Below are positions 49,001 to 59,860 of a stretch of 64,000 nucleotides of DNA, one piece after another. The notes beneath the pieces were generated by a model. The model was not told where the DNA came from. It did no database searches and saw nothing but the letters and a program-made list of their open reading frames with translations. The first letter of the stretch is position 1. Each line of letters starts with the position of its first letter. Source of the DNA: Coniochaeta sp. PMI_546 (lineage: Eukaryota; Ascomycota; Sordariomycetes; Coniochaetales; Coniochaetaceae); NCBI GenBank assembly GCA_021432605.1, contig MU271160.1:62001-126000 (forward strand), given 5' to 3'. A program made the position numbers and the translations under genes.

Positions 49001-51436
49001 ATCTCCGACGGTATCGCCTGGGTAGCATATCTTGGGCGCGTCGCCTGGAATGTCTTTAAAGAGCTCCCGCACACTCTATCTGATCCGAGCTCTTGGGTTA
49101 TCAACCTCAGCCTACCGGAATCAGTGGATTCGGTCAATCCCGAGCTGGCCTACTGGGGCGGTATGGACAGGTTCTGGGCCATACTCTGTGGTTACATCGC
49201 TTTTTCCATCCTTGCGGCCCTCTACCTACGTCGGGGCGTTCCGTTCTCATCTGGGCCGACAGGACAAGACTTGGAAACGTCTCTCCTGGACGGCCTGAAG
49301 CAAGCGAGCGGAGTGATGAAGGTCATACTCATCATTGGGATAGAAATGCTCGTGTTCCCGCTCTACTGCGGTCTACTACTGGACGTGGCGCTTTTACCCT
49401 TGTTTGAGAACACGACGGTGAAGTCCAGGCTGCTGTTCACGTTCAACTACCCGCTCACATCGATCTTCGTTCACTGGTTTGTCGGCACTGGCTACATGTT
49501 CCACTTTGCCCTCTTCGTTTCCATGTGCCGCAAGATCATGCGCAAAGGTGTCCTCTACTTCATCCGCGACCCTGACGACCCGGAGTTCCATCCTGTTCGC
49601 GACGTGCTGGAACGCAATGTTACTACGCAGCTCCGGAAGATCCTCTTTTCAGCCTTTGTGTATGGCGCACTGGTAATCGTCTGCCTGGGCGGTGTCGTCT
49701 GGGGCCTTTCCTATTCCATTCCCAACGTCTTGCCGATACACTACTCATCCAACGAACCAGTGCTCGAATTCCCCATTGACCTGCTCTTCTATAACTTCCT
49801 GATGCCTCTTGCAGTCAGGTTCTTCAAGCCCAGCGATGGACTCCACGCAATGTACACATGGTGGTTTCGCGAGTGCGCCAGAGCCTTGCGGCTCACCTGG
49901 TTTCTGTTTGGGGAACGTCGGGTGGACGAAGAGGGTGTCCTCGTCTTACCGAAGGACTCCCCTCATCAAAAGCTTCCATGGTGGCGGAAATTATTCCTGG
50001 AAGTTGATACTGCGGACTTTGATGTCGTTCCTAAGACGTGGAAGCACATTCTCGAAGGCAGCAAAGCTAAGCCGACGGCGTCAATATCGGCTGATGACAT
50101 GATGAGGATGGACTTTATCAAGCTCAAGCTGAGAGAGACTGGACAAATCGTTCCGGATGGTCGATTTGTACGCACACCTGCCTCAGATCAGGTCAAGATC
50201 CCCAAGGGCAAGGCAGTCTTTCTGGAAGTCACGGAGAGCAACAGGAGGCAAGACGGGAAGTCGGACAACCAGGAGACAGACATTTACTCGACACACCAAT
50301 ATCAACTTGTCTACATCCCTCCTTACTTCCGCTTCCGGGTTTTTCTTTTTATCCTATTTATCTGGGGCTTCGCCGCCTTTACAGGAGTCGGCATCACCAT
50401 TGTCCCTTTGGTCTTTGGTCGCAGCATGTTCAAGCTGCTCATCCCTGCTCATATCCGCACCAACGACATCTATGCCTTTAGCATCGGAATCTATATCCTC
50501 GGCTCCTTGGCGTACAGTATTTCGCATATTCATTCCATCCTCCTCAAGGTAAAGTCATCGATCGCTGCGGCAGTAGAGTCTATCACTAGCCGGGATGCGG
50601 CTCACCGAGCCATCAGCATGGCAGTGAAGGCCTCACGGCTCCTCTATGCCTATTTCTTTCTCCTGGTCGCCTTCCCTATCATGGTCATCTCTTTGATGGA
50701 GCTCTACCTCCTGATACCTCTCAATACGTGGAAGTACAGCGCCGTCTTCTCTACACCGGCACTGCCCGCCATCGACGCCGTCTCTGGGCCAGGGGTCGTC
50801 GCAGCTGCAAGCGTCGTAAACATTAATCCTCGACACACCGTTCGCGTCATCCAGTCATGGACAATCGGGCTCTTATATCTCAAACTTGGGGCGCGGCTCA
50901 TTTCCACGTGGTACGAAGATACTCGACTGTCCGCTGCCGTGCGCGCGGTCCTCCGCCGCGGGTGGCTAGATCCCGATGTCACCGTTCTGACGCGAGCATT
51001 CGTGATTCCGGGCCTCGTCATCTGGGCAACACTGGTATCGGTGCCCCTGCTAGTAGGGCGCACGCTCGTCGCTTACGGGGCGACGGAGAGCATCATTGCG
51101 GCGGTGGCAGGCGGGATCCCCGCATATCCGGGGATAGTCATAGACCTCGACCCCGGCTTCCAGGCTGGCGACGCCAATATCATCAGGACCGATCAGCTGG
51201 ACCGGGAGCTGGCGGGTGCGGTAACTGTCCTCGTCTACCGCCTTAGCTTCCCTCTCACCGCCCTAGGTGTCGCCACGGCTGCGGCGGGCTGGAATCTTAT
51301 CAATGTGTTCCAGGGTTGGAAGATCCGAATCCGCGACGAGGCATACCTTATAGGAGAACGCCTCCACAACTTTGGTGTCGGTAACGGGCCCGCCAGGGCC
51401 AGGGGTTCCTGGAGGGGTGGTGGTCCTAGGTTGTGA
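46097..51436 (+). CDS. Doa10/Ssm4-type RING-CH E3 ubiquitin ligase
   Basis: A single exon of 1779 residues. A RING-CH (C4HC3) domain at about residues 55-101 reads CRICRGEG...CKCSGS...HQDCLMEWLSHS...CELCKTPF. It is followed by about 14 hydrophobic segments spread over the protein, for example ITILVVVCFILIILV and FRVFLFILFIWGFAAFTGVG. This matches Doa10/MARCH6, an ER and inner-nuclear-membrane ubiquitin ligase that marks misfolded or short-lived proteins for degradation together with Ubc6 and Ubc7. A hydrophilic acidic loop of about 450 residues lies between the second and third membrane regions. The start is the ATG at 46097, inside a favourable context. The length is close to that of other Pezizomycotina members. 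Confidence 0.95.
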   Translation: MTDTAEPGPDLGPDLAQFPNTRHRLSASGLPTSNSSRQHPAADANPTPASDVDTCRICRGEGTPAEPLFYPCKCSGSIKYVHQDCLMEWLSHSQKKHCELCKTPFRFTKLYAPNMPKALPFHIFISHVAQYLLRNMLVWLRAALVVSVWLGWLPYLMRSVWSFLFWVSDEGFSRNTTLFGTPNGRGHNGTSFVSTLSSWDNAGICPATPLLPVSTCSAFTTITNQTSLDSIPRIVRALYAINITKSDRPYAAFLRLVFGGISARDNAALLHSSASPDVLESGMPAPPSLLSEVGFLRNLTRHTGLNRVVIATLEGQIITILVVVCFILIILVRDYVVQQQPDINMRAAFVAGDDQLPVQQPEDPRHENDGNPPNPEPNSGAADVNRAENGHRDMNPEVDESQVHFAEPRPRRGTGDSAARWEHDDLGPWQPSQSSNFQVQDDWFYEPPASGALRPGDIELPGPAHGHGDFSEDEDTAVRQFMRIYRQAEGNPERILELAKEQHLQDKLDWWMKLTRSKIDRHDGIASSNDTGLLASANGESRMREHDLTANPTSFEDEQFVDYSEQVDTSLDKGKSRLDDDDFESAVQFGHTARPRANTDSPKVSTTINSLANNSWSFADLPTGGHSAESQDDVSGFHGSSDSMIPTPSSSSVLADAASMGSAQLSSSMPETADIDLAGARPTPVPGATQPDDPDFDFNTPPGPDVRVQQRRRPAGLLGQVADFMWGDVEAIDPAELVPLHVPDELHDNVDAQFLDAAQEAEILIDDERDREVVEAAVAAGLDPDAIEDAEDLEGILELLGMRGPIAGLFQNAIFCAFLVAVTLLLGVFLPYNLGRITVWTLANPMRLVRILFSISKFLQDLAVICFGLVVGLTSYTFVGWWKLLSQDTLPRFVDAALNSSWNMSSNAATRVVQSFSTEMPILSANEMRNFSALSHDALLTVKTYISVAFWAMGHGLELVFGGGRHVTISDGIAWVAYLGRVAWNVFKELPHTLSDPSSWVINLSLPESVDSVNPELAYWGGMDRFWAILCGYIAFSILAALYLRRGVPFSSGPTGQDLETSLLDGLKQASGVMKVILIIGIEMLVFPLYCGLLLDVALLPLFENTTVKSRLLFTFNYPLTSIFVHWFVGTGYMFHFALFVSMCRKIMRKGVLYFIRDPDDPEFHPVRDVLERNVTTQLRKILFSAFVYGALVIVCLGGVVWGLSYSIPNVLPIHYSSNEPVLEFPIDLLFYNFLMPLAVRFFKPSDGLHAMYTWWFRECARALRLTWFLFGERRVDEEGVLVLPKDSPHQKLPWWRKLFLEVDTADFDVVPKTWKHILEGSKAKPTASISADDMMRMDFIKLKLRETGQIVPDGRFVRTPASDQVKIPKGKAVFLEVTESNRRQDGKSDNQETDIYSTHQYQLVYIPPYFRFRVFLFILFIWGFAAFTGVGITIVPLVFGRSMFKLLIPAHIRTNDIYAFSIGIYILGSLAYSISHIHSILLKVKSSIAAAVESITSRDAAHRAISMAVKASRLLYAYFFLLVAFPIMVISLMELYLLIPLNTWKYSAVFSTPALPAIDAVSGPGVVAAASVVNINPRHTVRVIQSWTIGLLYLKLGARLISTWYEDTRLSAAVRAVLRRGWLDPDVTVLTRAFVIPGLVIWATLVSVPLLVGRTLVAYGATESIIAAVAGGIPAYPGIVIDLDPGFQAGDANIIRTDQLDRELAGAVTVLVYRLSFPLTALGVATAAAGWNLINVFQGWKIRIRDEAYLIGERLHNFGVGNGPARARGSWRGGGPRL

Positions 51437-51999
51437 AAGGAACAAGAGACTGATTGCAAATGGTCGTCGGTCCATACGGTTGGGAGTAGTGGTACGACTA
51501 CTGTTGTATAATAATGAGCTTATTTGTTTCAACCTGGTTCTGTGTATGACCTGCGTTGCGTTTTATCGCCACGGCGCAAGCAAATTGTTGTACAAGGGGA
51601 TAGAGGGCTAGAGGCGTTTGGACGACACTGAATCTCGTCGGTTTGAGTAGATATGACCGGGACGGAGCCGTCAAACTATTGGCTAAAGTACAAAAGCTTG
51701 TACAATATGTTTATCTTTGACATGGATACAAGATCTCCACGTTGAGCCGACAGATAGGAATGAACAAAAGAGATCCAGTTGCTATCCCTGTCGCAGCTCA
51801 AGCCTCAAACTTCAGAGCGGTATGTCTACCGAACCGGCCACATCGACTCGGTATTGTCTCGCTGTCATGTATGAAAAGTGTCGGCTACTTTCTCGGGCTT
51901 AGTATCATGTGTGGCCGAACAGATGGAACACTTCACAAGGGGCTTGTAGACAGGCGCCGATCAGTCCTAACAATCAGCCAACCGCATTTATTTCCCTGG

Positions 52000-53060
52000 C
52001 TTCAAGAGGTAAGCATCGCAGTCTACCTTACACAACAGACACCGCTCTCTCCTCGTCGGCATCACCAGCGGCCTCATCGTCTCCTTCGACTTCTTTCCCG
52101 GCACGCTCAAGTGATGCGTCACTCGCTTTCGAAAATGGTTTCTTCGTTCCGATCCCGCCACTCTCCACTGCGACCCTAGTCACCCAGCACGGTGCGCTAT
52201 GTCGAATCGTCCGACTATCTCAAGGTGGTCGGGGCCGTACAGAGGTCATTTGGGGGTATTTGGCTGTCAGTACCGCTGTGGCAGTCTCGCAGTACGAATT
52301 CGTCTTCTCTCTCCACCAGCTGCGACTGAAGAACATGATGCGAACTTGGATATTGCCTGTCTTTCACGGCCATGTGGACCAGGAACATCGCATCGCTCAT
52401 CGTTGGTATTGAGGAAGGAGATATTGCAGCTGTGCCTATCATCGTCGGTGGCCTGACTTTTCAAGGTCTGGGACTCTTCGTTGCCGGGATGATGTATGCG
52501 CGGATGGTAGGAAGACCACGGCTGGTCTGCCAGACCATGAGTACCGGCCTGGGAATCTATCGACCTGCGTCGGTCCGCCAGCATTCACCGCACGAGAGCT
52601 ATGTTGCTTGGCAAATGGGTTGCCTGATGGCCTCGATATTAACTGAGACGGAGGATCCGATGCGTTTACATCGGAAACGTTGCCTGTCGTAGCAGCCTTT
52701 CGAGCGTTGAGCGTCCTGTGGTTCGACACTGCCGCCATAGCGCTCTTCATGGCCACGCCACGGCACTTTCATCTCGAGTGGTGGGCATCTGTCTTCCAGA
52801 CTCTAGCTTCCGGACTATGGCTTCCGGATCATGGCCTTCGAACTCTGGCTTGCTCTGGCAACTATAGAGCTAGGTAGGGCGATGTCATGTGGGGCGATCC
52901 TGGATGTTGCCACGGAGGATGTCGGCTGTCGTTGGAGTGATATATGTGTCTTCGTTTCCTACCACTTTGTGTGGGCTGTCTCTGTCCAGGATATTATGTA
53001 TCCTAGGCGGGACAGAAGTCGCAGAAGGTACTTGACTATAGAGTCGACCGAGGGCCCGTA
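52000..53060 (+). pseudogene. TDT/Mae1-SSU1-like transporter pseudogene
   Basis: Pieces of one membrane protein appear in succession in three frames. They are ISTAVAVSQYEFVFSLHQLR-like sequence near 52265-52330, RNIASLIVGIEEGD and PIIVGGLTFQGLGLFVAGMM near 52380-52500, VGPPAFTA near 52572-52596, FMATPRHFHLEWWA near 52748-52790, and VQDIMYP at 52985-53006. The order and motifs match fungal C4-dicarboxylate/malate or sulfite transporters of the TDT family. At least two frame changes that no ordinary intron explains separate the blocks, and no start codon region is evident. The gene is decayed but still easily recognised, so inactivation may be fairly recent. Confidence 0.75.
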
Positions 53061-53097
53061 GCCGTCGTGCGGACCGGGTATTGTAAGCAGGGATGTC

Positions 53098-55057
53098 TCA
53101 TAAGAGAAGATACATGATACACAAGACACCCAGGTACAGGTGCCGGGCGATGCTGCTTCCTCGTCGGACCGTGGACGATGCCGCGGCGTCGACTGATGTT
53201 CCGTTTGATGTTGATGTTCCATTGGAAGTCGTGTTTGTTCTGGCGGCACATTAGCATATGATGTTTTCAGAAACACAAATTTCCACCTTGGACCAGATGG
53301 GGTACAGGGCTACTTACGATGGTTCCGGAACCACCGTCGACACTGCTGCCGGTCGGACACTTTGAGGATTGTGGAACAGGTCCGCTGCGTCCCATTTCCG
53401 CTTTACCTGTTCCAGCCGAGGTAGGTTCGGACCCCAATAGTCCTGCTGAGCATTCGTAAGGGCCGGATCGACATAGCCGGCGTACGACTCGGCGACCGCT
53501 GAATCGGCTGGAAGCGTTGACACAACCCGGTTATGGAAGTCCGTGAGAAAGGTCTTGGTTGTCTGACTCAGAGGTAAGCCAATAGCGTACGACTGGTAGA
53601 ACATGAACTTGTCCCTATGCGGGTAGGCTGTAGCATTCAGAGGAACGTCGTTGATGGCTCCGCCTGTGACGTCGAAGATGATGAACCACAGCAGTGTGCC
53701 TTTGCTAGCTCCATCGACCCACTTGAAGATATCCGTGACATTCGAGGAGGAAATCGCATCCTTCCGTGTGAAAGCAAGGCTTTTGGAATAGAAGGGGATC
53801 GGCGTATTAGAAAGGTAGAGTGCTTCGTTCGTAGCGTCTTGTGTCACCGAGGCAAGCCAGTTGTTGATCGTGAAGCTAAACTTCCCGCCTTTTGGGAAGC
53901 GTGCCTGAATCCCAGTCGCGTTGAATTCGGCCTGAGTACCGTAAAAGGTCCCAGTGATGACACAGCCGAGGGGCTCCAATATAAACTCCGAGCCGAATCG
54001 GCGATCTAGGTTCGGGTCGGCTGCTAGCGTCTGCCAGGCGGTGAACGTCGGAGCCATATCCGCCGCACTTCCGAAGGAGACCGTATAAGTGAACTGTACG
54101 ATGTCTCCTGGCTCAGGGTGAGTCTTGACAACGAACTTTGTCACGACACCGAAACCTGCCCCGGCACCCTTCAATGCCTACGAACATGTTAGTGGTGACT
54201 ACGTAGCTTGCATGCGCGGTCGTACCCAATAGAGGTCCGAGTTCTGAGTCTCGCTGGCGCGTTGGATTTTTCCATCGGCAGTCACAACTTCAACCTCGAC
54301 GACGTGGTCAAGCGTGCTTCCCCACATCCGTGACGCAGGGCCGAGACCGCCCTAGATTAACATGTCAGTAGTTATAACAGCACTGGATATCGAAGGTGGA
54401 AGCCTGACAATAGTGGCATGTCCGCCTAGGCCTACACCAGGGCATGTGCCGTGGGCAATGGCACGGCCACCGGCGTCGTGAAGCTTGGTAGTCACATCAC
54501 CGAGCAGCGTACCGGCACCAATCGTGGCTTGCCAGGTAGAGTTGTCCATGCTGAACTCCTGGAAGTTGACCATGTCGATGGAGATAGCTCCGTCAGTGCC
54601 ACCCAAGCCTATCAGGGGTGGTCAGTCTCCGCGGGACATGGGCAGGTGTGAAATGTGCATTTCGGGAAAGAAGGAGCAAGAGTTTACCATAGTTACTAGT
54701 GGATGTATCAGCATGATGTCCTGGATAGGCACCCGGGGAACCTACGCATATGAATGGCCACCAGATTTTGCTTGGATCTTAACATTGTTGGCGGTGGCGC
54801 ACTTGACTATAGCAGAGATATCGGTAGCAGTTTGTGGGCGGATGACAGCAACGGGAGTAACCCCGATGTCCAAGTTGTACTTTACGAGAATTAGTTCCAT
54901 GGTGGCATCCAGACTCCATGGATGGGCAGGAATCTTCACTTACGGGCTTCACCCAAGCCAATTGATACAATGGATCACTAGGATATCTGACGCATGATGC
55001 TCTGCCATTGCAGACGTTGTTCAGACATGTCTGAAGTGAGCTCCCGGAGTTGCCCAT
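53098..55057 (-). CDS. BBE-like FAD-linked oxidase (glucooligosaccharide-oxidase type)
   Basis: Exons 55057-54944, 54879-54746, 54695-54688, 54608-54409, 54351-54226 and 54177-53318, then an optional seventh at 53239-53098. This gives 527 residues with the last splice or 481 without it (stop at 53314). The FAD-binding PCMH domain has KSGGHSYA, whose His can bind FAD, and HGTCPGVGLGGH, whose Cys gives the second covalent bond. This is the bicovalent pattern of AA7-type oligosaccharide oxidases and berberine-bridge-like enzymes. The protein starts MGNSGSS with no visible signal peptide. The third exon is only 8 nt and restores ANYGLGG. The seventh exon adds an Asn/Ser/Thr-rich stretch and a hydrophobic end (LYLGVLCIMYLLL). 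The substrate may be a sugar or a secondary metabolite. Confidence 0.88.
54688..54695 (-). other. 8-nt microexon of the BBE-like gene
   Basis: The exon TAACTATG lies between introns 54696-54745 (50 bp) and 54609-54687 (79 bp). It completes an Ala codon, adds Asn-Tyr and begins Gly, giving HSYANYGLGG as in related enzymes. Skipping it shifts the frame. Confidence 0.8.
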
Positions 55058-56804
55058 GGCTGAACTTGCAAAAGTCTTGGCGAACGACGATAAGATAAAA
55101 GAAAAGTCTCTCAGACAGGGGTATCTCAGAATACCTGGTAAGAAAATGCTAAACAGCAAAGGCTCAAAACGAGACTGGCAAGATGAGAGAAACCTACACT
55201 AAAATACAAATGGAGGTAGACGAACAGGCAGAGCCAGAGTGAAGTAAAAGAAACACAGAGCTGGAAACAACTCTACAGAGTCAGCGTCATGGGCCAACGC
55301 ACCCTGGGAAGTGACGTTGGGCTGTTTATGACAAGCTGGAAGGGACGGGACGTGCAAACTTGCCAGCAAAAGGGCAGCCGAGCTTCCCAGGGCCGCAGAG
55401 TTGTCATCGTACCATTGGACCTGCACGAAGCACGGGCAGCCTCCAAGGGAGATATAGCTCGAACAGGTAAGGTCCTTAAGGTACCTTTGGAGATACCGGG
55501 CAGTAGGTAGCGATTTCAAGGTCGGAGGTTGGGAGACGATGGCGACCATTGACGCAAGCCACGAGCCACGGACCATGTCATGTCGCTCTTGCCGGCATCA
55601 CAAGCAGCTAAGGCAAGGTAGCCAGCATAAGGAATGGTTATAAGGCAGCAGGGAAGGTGCGATCTGGGACCTTTGGGTGAACCGTGTACTGGGCAGAGAG
55701 CTAACCGAACCTGACACTGATGACAACTCCCTCGGCTCAAATGTTTCGATCCCCGAACCAGGCTGGTGAGACCCAAAACAGTCCGGTGGTTCACGTGGCA
55801 TGACGACGACGCGAGGAGACATTCTCGCCCTGACCAGTAATTGAGGCCATCGGGCTGCAATTCCTCGTGGCAGATCTTCCTCGAGAGAATAGAAGCTGCA
55901 GAACCAATGGAACATTTTTTTTTATGGATGCTCAGCACAAGAGACTTGGAGAGGCTCGGGAACGAATGGGGAAGCTGCGGCTCTGGACCCCGCCAAGCCG
56001 TTAACCGATCGACCCCACCAGGTTTAGCCTCTTTAAGGACTTCTGCCAGCCAGCTGCATTTTACCTTCGACGTGGCGCCTCTCGAAGGCACCGAATTGCC
56101 TCCACCGTCTACGTATTTGTTCTCTCCAATGCGGAATGATGTGTCGACTCTTGGACCGGAGAGTCACTTATCCGTGGATATGGCCGACTCGTGCAATGAT
56201 CTCTTAGCCCAGGAATTCTAGGAGTCTGTGTGCATCTCCGCAATGCCCAGGGTCCTGGAGAGTCATAGCCGTGGAGACTTCAAAGCTAAAGGGCGGTGAG
56301 GATGCGTCCGTTGGTACCGGAACTCCATGCAGCGCCGCTCACCGCAAGGGCGACAGAACATTTCCAGCCGCAATCACTTTTGACCCGGGCAGCTGAGTCC
56401 TAGATAACAGGAAATGGGTCAGGTACCGTGGCCCGCCACGTCAATCGCCAAATGCACGTCATACTACCTAGGTCTCACAAATCACTCTTCGGGCTCTCGT
56501 AATCCTTCTCATCTCTCACCTAGGTGAACATCTTTGTGAGACTACCCTTCTTCTTGACCAGATCAGCAGTGCTACATACTTCCGTTCCTGGCTTTTTCCC
56601 GGTCTACTAGCAAATCAAGCGGCTTGAAAGGGCGGACATAATAGAGACAGGCAATATCTTGGAGGAAGGGAAAATGCGTTCAGCAACTTCACCCGGTCAC
56701 CCAACAGGTTTCTGTCTTGGGGCATTGCCCAGGTAGTTACACGAAGATATTTATCCATTGGTCGTATGTCCAGCTCTTCCCGTTCCTATCCCGCTGTGGT
56801 CTGG
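55058..56804. other. Intergenic, no gene supported
   Basis: A 191-codon minus-strand frame at 55516-56091 is open, but its composition is Ser/Cys/Arg-rich, it has no domain, and frames on the other strand overlap it. The right part is the 3' flank of the esterase gene. A GGTAAGGTCCTTAAGGTACC step lies at 55467-55486. Confidence 0.45.
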
Positions 56805-59073
56805 CTACACAGCGACGTCAGTCCGAGGATTGGCCAGCATATCCAACGGCAAACCTAAAGCCTTGCACTGGCTCTGTTCGACAAACGGTACCTGGGCACC
56901 ATTCCACTGGAGGAGCCTGATAGTCGGCTGCTGCGGGTCAACTACGGCCCACCTCCCTGTTACCTGAACCTGTGCAAGAGAAGCATAATATGCCCGGGCC
57001 TCCAAATACGCCTTGTCTGGATTTGGGTCCCCAGTCCTGGCAAACGCACTCCAATAGTCGACTACCAGTTGCGTGAAGGGCACATCAAATCCGTCCCGGT
57101 CTGCCTGCCCAGCGCGGCGAACGTTCCCGAAGACGATCAGCTGCTCCCCTGCGTGGCACTTATAATATTCTCCGTCCGGGTCGCCATGCGGCCTCGCCGC
57201 CGTCTTGGGCGCGTCGCACCACGCCTTGGTGTAGCCGGACGGGTTGTAGGTGCGGTTGAACTCGAACGCGTACGTCGACCTGAAGGCCTTGTTCTTCGCG
57301 CCGGCATAGGCCTTGGCCAGCTCGAAGCACGAGAACTCGCCGTCGGTGGCTATCCGCAGCGAGGCGTTGAATATCTGCTCCGGGGTGGCGACTGAGTTCT
57401 CTGCTACGCCAAATGCCCATGGCTGAAAAGAAGCCGCTGCCGATGGTGGAAGTGAGAAGTGGTTTCCGACATTGTTTGCGAAGTACTCCGTGAAGTTCGT
57501 GCCGTTTGTCGGGTAGTTGTCTATGAGCACACCGGCTTCGTCGCGGTTAATGCCCGTCATGACGTCCACTTCCGATGCGTATCCTGGTTTGGAGAGATCC
57601 AGTTCATGATTCAGCAGGTAGACGCCATCAGCGGTGGCGCCGCTTGAAATAATCGATGAACGTCAGCGCTGATATGGGCAAGGCTTGTGCATGCAACACG
57701 ATGAACTACTCACTTGGCGTTTGTGGTAAGATTGACAAGGTCAAATCCTCCAATCTTGTTGATACAGGCAACTTGGTCCGTTACATTCAAGCACCCAGCT
57801 GCTTTCAGGACCCTTGTGGTGGTGCTTCGATACTCGTTCTCCGGCGTGGCGTACTGAGACCAGGTGAACTTCCCATTGTTTGGGTAACCAGATGGATCCG
57901 ACTGCATAATGGCTCTGTGGAACAGCCCCTTTGCCTTCGGCGACGCGAGAAGGATATGAGTGCCCATCGCCCCGGCCGACTCGCCAAACACGGTGACCCT
58001 GTCTGCGTCGCCGCCGAAGTAGTGTACGTACTTTTTCACCCACTCCAACGCAGTGACCATGTCTGAGATGCCATAGTTACCGTTATGAACACCGTCATTG
58101 AAGGCGAGGAATCCAACGTTCCCGACGCGGTAGTTCACTGAGATGACGACCGCGTCGCCGCGCGATGCCAGATTCGTGCCGTCGGTGTTGGGGTTCTTGC
58201 CAGATCCCGAAGTGAAGCCGCCTCCGTAAAGGTAGACCATGACGGGCTTAAGCTGCGCTTTCTTGGCCCCAGCCATAGGGGCGAGGTACGGTGTCCACAA
58301 ATTGAGAAAGAGACAGTCCTCGCTGCTGCCCGACCTCACCTCTCCGATCGGCTGGACACAGTCAGCCCCAGCATTGATGGCCGATACTTGTGCAGATTCG
58401 TTGTATAGCTTCAACCTCGAATATGAGAACCGTTCCGGCGTCTCGGCATACCGGATGCCCCTGAACTTGAAAGTGTGATAGTCTCGGTAGCCGGTAAGCT
58501 GGACTTGATCGACGAAGTGCTCAACCTGCCACGACAACGAATTGTTCGAGACCGAACTTGTGGAAACTGGAGCCGTCTGGGTGCACAGAGCTGGGATCTC
58601 GCTGCTACAATCGACATCATACAACTCTCCTGCAGGATTCATTCCGGCACACACATCGTCGGCCTCGTTCTCCTTGGCAATCCAGTACAGCTGGTCCTTG
58701 GTGGCCAGTCCTTGGAAGACTTGGTATGATAACGATGAGTTCAAGCCAGCGGCAAAGTCTTGGACATCTGGGTTCCACAAGGTCTCTCCCAGGAGCTTAC
58801 ACGCGGTCTCAGCCGCGTAGTAAGGGCTGGGTTGGCTGACTAGTATGGCTCCGTCTCCATTGTTCTCCGCCCCTGTGAAAACGTGTTATACGATCGAATC
58901 CTCTACAAGAAGATAACTTGTTGACTGGTCTACTTACCGTCGAGCTGGTTCTGGGTAAGTATGGTCAGTCCTCCTCCGAGGTAAAGATGACTAGTTTCCG
59001 GTTTGGCTACGCTCAATACTAGCAACGACGTTGCAACGAGGCAGAAACACGATTTCCTAGGGAAACCGGCCAT
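56805..59073 (-). CDS. Secreted type-B carboxylesterase/lipase
   Basis: Exons 59073-58938, 58872-57714 and 57642-56805 give 710 residues. A signal peptide (KSCFCLVATSLLVLSVA) is followed by about 110 residues not found in most esterases, with YYAAETACKLLG and several cysteines, before the alpha/beta-hydrolase domain. That domain shows SEDCLFLNLWTP, the oxyanion-hole GGGFTSG, the nucleophile FGESAGAMG, a candidate acid in NRDEAG and a candidate catalytic His in KCHAGEQLIVFG. Many N-glycosylation sequons support secretion. It should cleave carboxylic esters outside the cell or in the secretory path. The first exon was joined because it alone supplies a start and signal peptide, through a clean GTAAGT intron. 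Confidence 0.9.
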
Positions 59074-59860
59074 TTTGAGTATGCCTTTCAAGTTACGAGG
59101 CTAGTTTGATTATGTTGGCGAACCTGCCACACTTTTGACATATGTTGCCAAGAACCTCTGCGAGACGCGTTCCTTATATACTTGGGCTTCTATACACGTC
59201 AAGCAGCTCCCGCAATGGGAAGTGCGGTACTACAGCTCCTTCCCGGGATATAATATGGAAGCGTGTATACACTCGCGCTCCAGCTGAGAAGAATAGCCGC
59301 TGCACGTGCCTTGCATTCCCGAGTGCTGCGATGGAAGCCACTGTAATCGAGCAGTCGAAGTTCCGCCAGGACACCATATGCGAATACTGTGCCTTACAAG
59401 TTCAGAATTCCAGTGGCCAGAGCACTATACTATAACAGATGTGTATATGCCAAGGGACATAGAAGTAGGAGAGGGTGACAGAACAACCCGAAGTTCACAA
59501 CATGCGGCACGAGTTCCGATCCCCGCTCCGGATAATGTAGACGACTCCAAATAACAGGAAAGTACCAAGTAAACACAGTGTTTATGGTTGAAGGGATAAT
59601 ACCAGTCATTCACGGATACCGAGATTCCGGAACTTATCACGCATGTCGGCTTGCAATCGTGTTTCTAGTTGAGGACCGAGAAGTAGGTCGGCGTGGGACC
59701 AACACCATCGATTACCCCTACCCCTCGACGAAGCACATCATACCAGGTAGCCATCCCGGGATCCACAGAACCAAAAACTCTCTTGTCGGAAGCTTCACCA
59801 TGCTCGGGTATAACTTAAGAACCACGCCATCACTCCATCCATCAAGGTCAATGAGCGTAC
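59074..59860. other. Intergenic between esterase and P450
   Basis: Esterase promoter plus 3' flank of the P450. No gene recognised. Confidence 0.45.

Noticed and set aside
55516-56091. 191-codon minus-strand frame
   Set aside because: No domain, odd Ser/Cys/Arg composition, overlapping frames on the other strand and no splice or start evidence.
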